From Methylobacterium sp. J-026 (GTDB taxonomy: Bacteria; Pseudomonadota; Alphaproteobacteria; Rhizobiales; Beijerinckiaceae), in assembly GCF_022829585.1 (NCBI RefSeq), contig NZ_JAKSYC010000342.1:1-33294 (forward strand): DNA of 33,294 nucleotides, read 5' to 3'. Both the position numbers and the translations under genes were made by a program. Position 1 is the first letter of the stretch, and every line of letters begins with the position of its first letter. Shown one piece after another: positions 24,700 through 33,294 of this stretch. The notes beneath the pieces were generated by a model that searched no databases, was not told where the DNA came from, and saw only the letters and a program-made list of their open reading frames with translations.

Positions 24700-24815
24700 G
24701 AAGACAACCACAGATAGTTAGAGCATGATCATGTTCGTAATGATGGCAAAGATCATTTAATATTCAGCGAATGACAGATTTTTAAAGATCTCTACAAACA
24801 TAGATCGGCTTTTTC
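24700..24815. promoter_or_regulatory. AT-rich intergenic region with promoter-like elements
   Basis: This stretch is strikingly AT-rich against its surroundings. It lies between the divergent c-di-GMP gene (minus) and the EVE-domain gene (plus). It contains the palindrome CATGATCATG (24724-24733), ATTTAATATTCA and TTTTTAAAG. On the minus strand TTTAAA, 18 bases and TATTAA could form a promoter for the c-di-GMP gene. Regulator identity cannot be read from the sequence. Confidence 0.4.
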
Positions 24816-24981
24816 CCCGGCGGCGGAACCCGAGTCGCGTCCGGTTCCGCGACCCGGCGCCTCCGCCCGACGGCCGCCAACCGGCCGCACCCGCGCGGTA
24901 TCCGGCCTGTTCCCCGGGGACGAAGCTGGGCTATGGCAGGGCCCGCCGCCGCGACGGGCGGGGCCCTGGAGACACGCGGCG

Positions 24982-25398
24982 ATGGCGCACTGGCTGTTCA
25001 AATCCGAGCCCGCGACCTGGTCGTGGGACCAGCAGGTCGCGGCCGGGACGGCCGGGACGCACTGGAACGGCGTGCGCAACCATCTCGCCAAGAAGCACCT
25101 GATGGCCATGCAGGTCGGCGAGCAGGGCTTCTTCTATCACTCGAACGCGGGCAAGGCGGTGGTCGGCATCGTCGCGGTGATCCGCCCCTACTACCCCGAC
25201 CATACCGACGAGACCGGCCGCTTCGGCATGGTCGACCTGGCGGCCGTGCGGGCGATGCCCCGCCCCGTGGCGCTGGACGCGATCAAGGCCGACCCGGCGC
25301 TCTCCGCCATGGTCCTGGTCAACAATTCCCGCCTGTCGGTGCAGCCGGTGACCGAGGCCGAATGGGCCCGGGTCTGCGCCCTGGGCGGGCTCGATTGA
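24982..25398 (+). CDS. EVE-domain protein
   Basis: A 138-residue EVE-domain protein: HWLFKSEPATWSWDQQ at the start, THWNGVRNHLAKKHL, VGEQGFFYHSN and VGIVAVIRPYYPD, ending in MVLVNNSRLSVQPVTEAEW. EVE domains belong to the PUA-like superfamily and are thought to bind modified bases in DNA or RNA. The substrate here is unknown. The start ATG at 24982 is directly before the typical EVE N-terminus. It is convergent with the histidine kinase gene, with 22 bases between stops. Confidence 0.93.
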   Translation: MAHWLFKSEPATWSWDQQVAAGTAGTHWNGVRNHLAKKHLMAMQVGEQGFFYHSNAGKAVVGIVAVIRPYYPDHTDETGRFGMVDLAAVRAMPRPVALDAIKADPALSAMVLVNNSRLSVQPVTEAEWARVCALGGLD

Positions 25399-25420
25399 GA
25401 CCAATCCCCCGGCGTGCGGG

Positions 25421-26956
<1,536 letters not shown>

Positions 26957-27220
26957 GCGCGTGGTGAGACTCGGGAAGGGCGGTGCCGGCCGGGATTCGC
27001 TCGCCGAGAATGCGGCGGATATGTTAAGAAGCACCTGCCGCCATCGCTCGGATCTTAAGGATTCCGGCCTGGACGCGACCGCCGGACATCCGGCCCGACG
27101 TGCGCTGGCGCACAGCGTGCAGGCCGTGACGATCGCTAGCGTCGCGCATGGCTCCCAGCGGGCCGCGCGGCGCGCAATCCGGACGCCGCGGCGTCCAGCG
27201 CCGATGAGAGGGTGTCGACC

Positions 27221-27676
27221 ATGCCGAAACTCACCGTCAACGGCGTCGCACACCTGATCGACGCCGACCCCGACATGCCGCTGCTCTGGGTCCTGCGCGA
27301 CCGGCTCGACGCCACCGGCACGAAATACGGCTGCGGCATCGCCCAATGCGGCGCCTGCACGGTCCATCTCGACGGCCAGCCGGTTCGCTCCTGCCAGACA
27401 CGGCTGGGCGATGTCGGTGCTGCGCAGATCACGACCATCGAGGGCGTGTCGGGCCGGGTCGCCGAGGCGGTCCAGGCGGCATGGCGAAAGCTGGACGTTG
27501 TCCAGTGCGGCTACTGCCAGTCCGGCCAGATCATGTCGGCGATCGGCCTCCTGTCCGGCAACGCCAGGCCCAACGACGCCGATATCGACGGCGCCATGGA
27601 CGGCAACATCTGCCGCTGCGGCACCTACCAGCGGATCCGGGCGGCGATCCACGAGGCTGCCCGAAGCCTCGCCTGA
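27221..27676 (+). CDS. 2Fe-2S subunit of a xanthine-dehydrogenase-family hydroxylase
   Basis: A 151-residue protein with two [2Fe-2S] clusters. The plant-ferredoxin-like cluster uses C38, C43, C46 and C58. The alpha-helical cluster uses C96, C99, C131 and C133. This is the small-subunit plan of isoquinoline 1-oxidoreductase (IorA)-like enzymes; it passes electrons from the molybdenum site. GAGAGG upstream is at the correct distance for ATG 27221; GTG 27212 would add three residues. It is followed after 50 bases by the molybdopterin subunit. The substrate is not predictable, but aldehydes or N-heterocycles are typical. Confidence 0.93.
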   Translation: MPKLTVNGVAHLIDADPDMPLLWVLRDRLDATGTKYGCGIAQCGACTVHLDGQPVRSCQTRLGDVGAAQITTIEGVSGRVAEAVQAAWRKLDVVQCGYCQSGQIMSAIGLLSGNARPNDADIDGAMDGNICRCGTYQRIRAAIHEAARSLA

Positions 27677-27726
27677 TCTCGCCCTGATCGGCCCCTCCCA
27701 GCGGTCCTGACCGGAGCCTCGCCGCC

Positions 27727-29925
27727 ATGCTGAACGCCCGTCGACCGAGCCGCCTGCCCGCCCCCCGACCCAGCCGCCGCGGCCTCCTCGCGGGGGCCGG
27801 CGCCCTCGTGGTGGCGTTCCGGCTCGACCCCAAATCCGCCCGCGCCGCCGCCGGCCCGAACCTCGCCGACGTCAAGGCGCAGCCCAACGCCTTCGTGCGG
27901 ATCGCCCCGGACGACACCGTCACGGTGGTGATCAAGCATCTCGACATGGGCCAGGGGAACACCACCGGCCTCGCCACGATCCTGGCTGACGAACTCGGCG
28001 CCGACTGGAAGAATGTCCGCACCGCGTTCGCGCCCGCCGACGCGACGCTCTACAACAACAGCCTGATGGGCCCGATCCAGGGCACCGGCGGCTCCACCGC
28101 GGTGGCCAATTCCTGGTTCCAGCTGCGCAAGGCCGGTGCCGCCGCCCGCGAGATGCTGATGGCCGAGGCCGCCTACCGCTGGAAGGTTCCGGTCGCGCAG
28201 ATCACGGTCGAGAAGGGCGTCGTCAGCCACGCGCCGTCCGGCCGGCAGGCCCGGTTCGGCGAGCTCGCGGCCTCGGCGGCCTCCCTGCCGGTGCCCTCGG
28301 AGCCGCGGCTCAAGGATCCGAGCGAATGGCGGCTGATCGGCCAGACGATCCCGCGCCTCGATTCCGTGGCCAAGACCGACGGCACGGCCACCTACTCCCT
28401 GGATATCCGCCGCCCCGACCAGGTGACCGCCCTGGTGGCCCGCGCCCCGCGCTTCGGCGCCACCGTGAAGGCCTTCGACGCGACGGCCGCCCGCAAGGTC
28501 GCCGGGGTGCTCGCCGTGGTGCAGGTGCCGACCGGCGTGGCGGTGATCGCCCGCGACACCTGGGCGGCCATGAAGGGCCGCGAGGCCCTCACGATCACCT
28601 GGGACGAGAGCACCGCCGAGACCCGCTCGTCCGAGGCGATCCTCGCCGAGTACCGGGAGCGCGCCAAGGGCCCCGGCCTGACGGCCTCCGAGCGCGGCGA
28701 CCCGCAGGCGGCGCTCAAGGGGGCCGCCACGGTGATCGAGGCCGAGTTCACCTTCCCCTACCTCGCCCACGCGGCGATGGAGCCCCTGAACGCCACGATC
28801 GAAAAGGCGGCCGACGGCGGATACGACGTCTACGCGGGCTTTCAGTTCCAGACCATCGAGCAGGCCACCATGGCGGCGATCCTCGGGGTGACGCCCGACC
28901 GGGTGCGGCTGCACAGCAACTGGGCCGGCGGCTCCTTCGGCCGCCGGGCGACCCCCACCGCCGATTACCTCGCGGAGGCCGCCACGGTCCTGAAGGCCTA
29001 TGGCGAGAAGGCCCCGGTCCACCTCATCTGGACCCGCGAGGACGACATGGCCGGCGGCTACTACCGCCCGACCGTGCTGCACCGGGTCCGGGCCGGCATC
29101 GACGCCAAGGGCGCGGTGGTCGGCTGGGACCACGTCATGGTCGGAAAGTCGATCATGATCGGCTCGCCCTTCGAGGCGATGATCGTCAAGAACGGCATCG
29201 ATTCGACCACCGTGGAGGGCGCCTCCGACACCCCCTACGCGCTGCCGGCCTACCGGTTCGGCGTCCATAACGGCCGCGAGGGCGTGCCGGTCCTGTGGTG
29301 GCGCTCGGTCGGCCACAGCCACACGGCCCACGTGATGGAGGTGATGATCGACGAGCTGGCCCACGCCGCGAACGTCGATCCGGTGGCCTACCGGCTGTCG
29401 CTGCTCGCCCAGGCGCCGCGGCTCGCCGGCGTGCTCCGGCTCGCCGCCGACAAGGCCGGCTGGACGGAGAAGCCTGGGGCGAAGGGCCGCGGCCTCGGGG
29501 TCGCGGTCCACGAATCCTTCGGCTCCTACGTCGCCATGGTGGCCGACGTCAGCGCGCAGGAGGCCGGGATCCGGGTCAACCGGATCGTGGCGGCGGTGGA
29601 TGTCGGCGTGCCGGTCAACCCGGATGTGATCCGCGCGCAGGTCGAGGGCGCGGTCGGCTTCGCCCTGTCGTCGGTCCTGCGCAACCGCATCACCCTGAAG
29701 GAGGGCCGGGTGCAGGAGCGCAATTTCGACGCCTACGCGCCCACCCGGATGAGCGAGATGCCCAAGGTCGAGGTGCACATCGTGCCGAGCCAGGTGGCGC
29801 CCACCGGGATCGGCGAGCCGGGCGTGCCCGTTTTGGGTCCGGCGATCGCAAACGCGGTCTTCGCCGCCACCGGCCAACGCCTGCGCGCGCTGCCCCTCGA
29901 CCTGTCGGGCGTGAAGGGCGCGTGA
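27727..29925 (+). CDS. Tat-exported molybdopterin-binding subunit, IorB-like
   Basis: A 732-residue molybdenum hydroxylase large subunit. A twin-arginine signal (PSRRGLLAGAGALVVAF, RR at 17-18) sends the folded enzyme to the periplasm, probably together with the 2Fe-2S subunit, which has no signal. Cofactor-contact sequences include LDMGQGNTTGLATI, PIQGTGGSTAV and NWAGGSFGRRATPT. The active-site glutamate is E697 in GIGEPGVP. There is no FAD subunit, as in IorAB-type enzymes, so electrons should go to a cytochrome c or similar acceptor; no such gene is adjacent. A strong terminator follows at 30002-30035. Confidence 0.93.
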   Translation: MLNARRPSRLPAPRPSRRGLLAGAGALVVAFRLDPKSARAAAGPNLADVKAQPNAFVRIAPDDTVTVVIKHLDMGQGNTTGLATILADELGADWKNVRTAFAPADATLYNNSLMGPIQGTGGSTAVANSWFQLRKAGAAAREMLMAEAAYRWKVPVAQITVEKGVVSHAPSGRQARFGELAASAASLPVPSEPRLKDPSEWRLIGQTIPRLDSVAKTDGTATYSLDIRRPDQVTALVARAPRFGATVKAFDATAARKVAGVLAVVQVPTGVAVIARDTWAAMKGREALTITWDESTAETRSSEAILAEYRERAKGPGLTASERGDPQAALKGAATVIEAEFTFPYLAHAAMEPLNATIEKAADGGYDVYAGFQFQTIEQATMAAILGVTPDRVRLHSNWAGGSFGRRATPTADYLAEAATVLKAYGEKAPVHLIWTREDDMAGGYYRPTVLHRVRAGIDAKGAVVGWDHVMVGKSIMIGSPFEAMIVKNGIDSTTVEGASDTPYALPAYRFGVHNGREGVPVLWWRSVGHSHTAHVMEVMIDELAHAANVDPVAYRLSLLAQAPRLAGVLRLAADKAGWTEKPGAKGRGLGVAVHESFGSYVAMVADVSAQEAGIRVNRIVAAVDVGVPVNPDVIRAQVEGAVGFALSSVLRNRITLKEGRVQERNFDAYAPTRMSEMPKVEVHIVPSQVAPTGIGEPGVPVLGPAIANAVFAATGQRLRALPLDLSGVKGA

Positions 29926-30001
29926 GGAATCGCACCGTCCAGCGGCTTCGGGCGGCGTAAAACGTTCACGCCTTCCCCCAAGGCAAGAGACCCGACTGAA
30001 G

Positions 30002-30035
30002 ACGGCGCGGCGCGACACCGCGCCGTTTCTTTTTT
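30002..30035 (+). terminator. Rho-independent terminator of the hydroxylase operon
   Basis: ACGGCGCGG (30002-30010) pairs with CCGCGCCGT (30018-30026) around a 7-base loop. The T-run TTTCTTTTTT (30026-30035) follows. It is the clearest intrinsic terminator in the window, 77 bases after the large-subunit stop. Confidence 0.9.
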
Positions 30036-30061
30036 GCGCGGCACCGCGCCATCTCCGGGCG

Positions 30062-30679
30062 ATGCCCGCCTTCGAAGACACCGCCGCCCGCCTGCGTGCC
30101 TGCCGCCTCTGCCGGGACAGCCCGCTCTACGGGCCGCCCCTGCCCCAGGAGCCCCGGCCGATCGTGCAGGGCAGCACCGGCGCCCGCCTCTGCGTGGCGA
30201 GCCAGGCCCCGGGCACCCGGGCCCATCGCACCGGCCTGCCCTTCATGGACCCGTCGGGGGTTCGGCTGCGCGCCTGGCTCGGCCTGGACGAGGCGCAGTT
30301 CTACGATCCCGCGAAGGTCGCCATCGTGCCGATGGGCGCCTGCTTCCCCGGACTCGACGCCAAGGGCGGCGACCGGCCGCCGCGCCGGGAATGTGCCGAG
30401 CGCTGGCGGGCGGAGCTGTTCTCCGGCCTGCCGGACCTCGACCTGATCCTGGTGATCGGCCAGTACGCGCAAGGATGGCACCTGGGAAAGCCGGAGGGCG
30501 GATTGACCGGCACGGTCCGGCGCTGGCGGGCGATCCTGTCCGCGCCGCGCCGCCCCCGAATCCTGCCCCTGCCCCACCCGTCCTGGCGCAACAACGGCTG
30601 GCTCAAGCGCGAGCCCTGGTTCGAGGCGGAGTTGCTGCCGGTGCTGAAGGCCGAGGTGGCGCGGGTGCTGGCGGGATGA
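30062..30679 (+). CDS. Fe-S uracil-DNA-glycosylase-family protein
   Basis: A 205-residue UDG-superfamily protein. Four cysteines, C14, C17, C94 and C111, have the spacing of the 4Fe-4S cluster of family 4/5 UDGs. The motif-I-like loop is ASQAPGTRAHRTGLPFMDPSG, the middle motif VIGQYAQ, and the motif-II-like loop HPSWRNNGW. The catalytic region departs from canonical family 4 (GEAPG), reading SQAPG. It may thus belong to a less characterised subfamily and have a different lesion or no glycosylase activity. It starts 27 bases after the T-run of the terminator, so it is likely expressed separately. Confidence 0.88.
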   Translation: MPAFEDTAARLRACRLCRDSPLYGPPLPQEPRPIVQGSTGARLCVASQAPGTRAHRTGLPFMDPSGVRLRAWLGLDEAQFYDPAKVAIVPMGACFPGLDAKGGDRPPRRECAERWRAELFSGLPDLDLILVIGQYAQGWHLGKPEGGLTGTVRRWRAILSAPRRPRILPLPHPSWRNNGWLKREPWFEAELLPVLKAEVARVLAG

Positions 30680-30890
30680 GGCTCCGTCGCCGGATCCGCC
30701 CGGGACTCGACGGTTCGGCGCGACCGATCCGACCGACACCCCCGCGCGTGGCCGGAAACGCGCCGGAGCGTCTGAAGCTTTGCCGGGTTCCTCCGGAGGA
30801 TCGCCGAACGGACCCCGGCGACGCGCAGCCAGGCTCAGGACGGGAGATTTCGCCGCTCATCCGGTTGGGATCATGCGGTCGAACCCGCCC

Positions 30891-33020
<2,130 letters not shown>

Positions 33021-33078
33021 GGGCGGAGTCCGGGCGTGAACGTGACGGTCGAAGACGGGCCGTGCAACGTCATGGTCT

Positions 33079-33099
33079 CAAAAGGTCTTCGACCTTTTG
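33079..33099. terminator. A/T-armed hairpin upstream of glgX
   Basis: CAAAAGGTC (33079-33087) and GACCTTTTG (33091-33099) are perfect arms with loop TTC. It could terminate transcripts from the partial gene at 33220-33294 before glgX. On either strand the T-run is inside the stem. Confidence 0.45.
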
Positions 33100-33145
33100 T
33101 GGGTGCCGGGCAAAATCCTGCCGGGTTCGGGCGACGCCCGACATC

Positions 33146-33194
33146 GGGGCTCTGCCCCGAGAGCCCGCCAATGGGATGATCCCTCTGAAAACCC
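33146..33194. repeat. dispersed hairpin repeat, copy 3
   Basis: GGGGCTCTGCCCC, then GAGAGCCCGCC, then TGGGATGATCCCT and CTGAAAACCC: the same order and spacing as 22265-22313. It lies between the partial gene and glgX, both on the minus strand. Confidence 0.6.
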
Positions 33195-33219
33195 GGGACA
33201 GTGAAGGTTCCACCGCCGG

Positions 33220-33294
33220 CTACTCGGCGGCCGCCGCGGCGGTGGGCGGCTCGCGCTCGACCGTGCGGAAATTCTCGAGTTCCGCCAGGAAGTT
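33220..33294 (-). CDS. C-terminal end of a gene cut by the window edge
   Basis: The last 24 codons of a minus-strand frame, ending in TAG at 33222-33220. The visible residues are NFLAELENFRTVEREPP followed by an alanine-rich end. Coding is inferred only from the clean open frame and its position before a hairpin pair. The family cannot be told from this fragment. Confidence 0.4.
   Translation of the reverse strand, partial: NFLAELENFRTVEREPPTAAAAAE

Noticed and set aside
24724..24733. CATGATCATG palindrome as a defined operator
   Set aside because: A ten-base palindrome occurs once and could be chance; it is kept only as part of the AT-rich region.
26957..27060. Possible CtrA site near the kinase start (TTAA at 27024 and again at about 27055)
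   Set aside because: The two TTAA half-sites are far more than the seven bases apart required by the TTAA-N7-TTAA consensus.

Overview
The window is high-GC alphaproteobacterial chromosome, most likely Methylobacterium or Methylorubrum (order Hyphomicrobiales). The genus call rests on gene content, codon use and my recognition of proteins such as the methylmalonyl-CoA mutase and ribosomal protein S4; no database was consulted. It looks like core or near-core chromosome. I see no phage, transposase, CRISPR array, toxin-antitoxin pair or defence island.

Layout, left to right. At 88-133 (minus) lies the 5' half of a tRNA-Val(GAC) whose T arm and 3' acceptor strand are missing; a plausible promoter sits behind it. 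Then come a two-domain family-2 glycosyltransferase (551-2737) and an MHS-type MFS transporter (2894-4225). The ubiquinol oxidase operon cyoABCD follows with a SURF1 assembly factor (4389-9564), then methylmalonyl-CoA mutase mcmA (9652-11817). After that are a Tat-exported alpha/beta hydrolase (minus), phosphoglucomutase pgm, a GNAT acetyltransferase (minus), a DUF2252 protein with an MgtC/SapB membrane protein, and rpsD.

The centre carries a small secreted CxxC-tailed protein, a DUF2293 protein, a molbindin (Mop), and the tightly overlapping trio tsaD / small unknown gene / gpsA. A MHYT-PAS-GGDEF-EAL cyclic-di-GMP protein (minus), an EVE-domain protein and a PdhS/PleC-like histidine kinase (minus) follow. 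The right end has a two-gene molybdenum hydroxylase (2Fe-2S subunit plus Tat-exported molybdopterin subunit), a Fe-S uracil-DNA-glycosylase-family protein, glycogen debranching enzyme glgX (minus), and the last 24 codons of another minus-strand gene.

Functional themes: respiration (cyo operon with a dedicated SURF1), C1/C2 carbon metabolism (mcmA fits the ethylmalonyl-CoA pathway), glucan and glucose-phosphate metabolism (pgm, glgX), molybdenum use (Mop plus hydroxylase), and membrane signalling (c-di-GMP protein, histidine kinase).

The most interesting non-coding signal is a roughly 85-bp module present twice, at 15556-15639 and 17747-17833. Each copy has a TTGACC box followed at the same spacing by two potential hairpins. 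The copies differ mainly in ways that keep the pairing (C-G to U-G, and a loop-length change). One copy leads rpsD; the other lies upstream of the DUF2252 gene. Other non-coding signals are a four-unit tandem repeat before cyoA and a dispersed hairpin repeat found at three gene ends.
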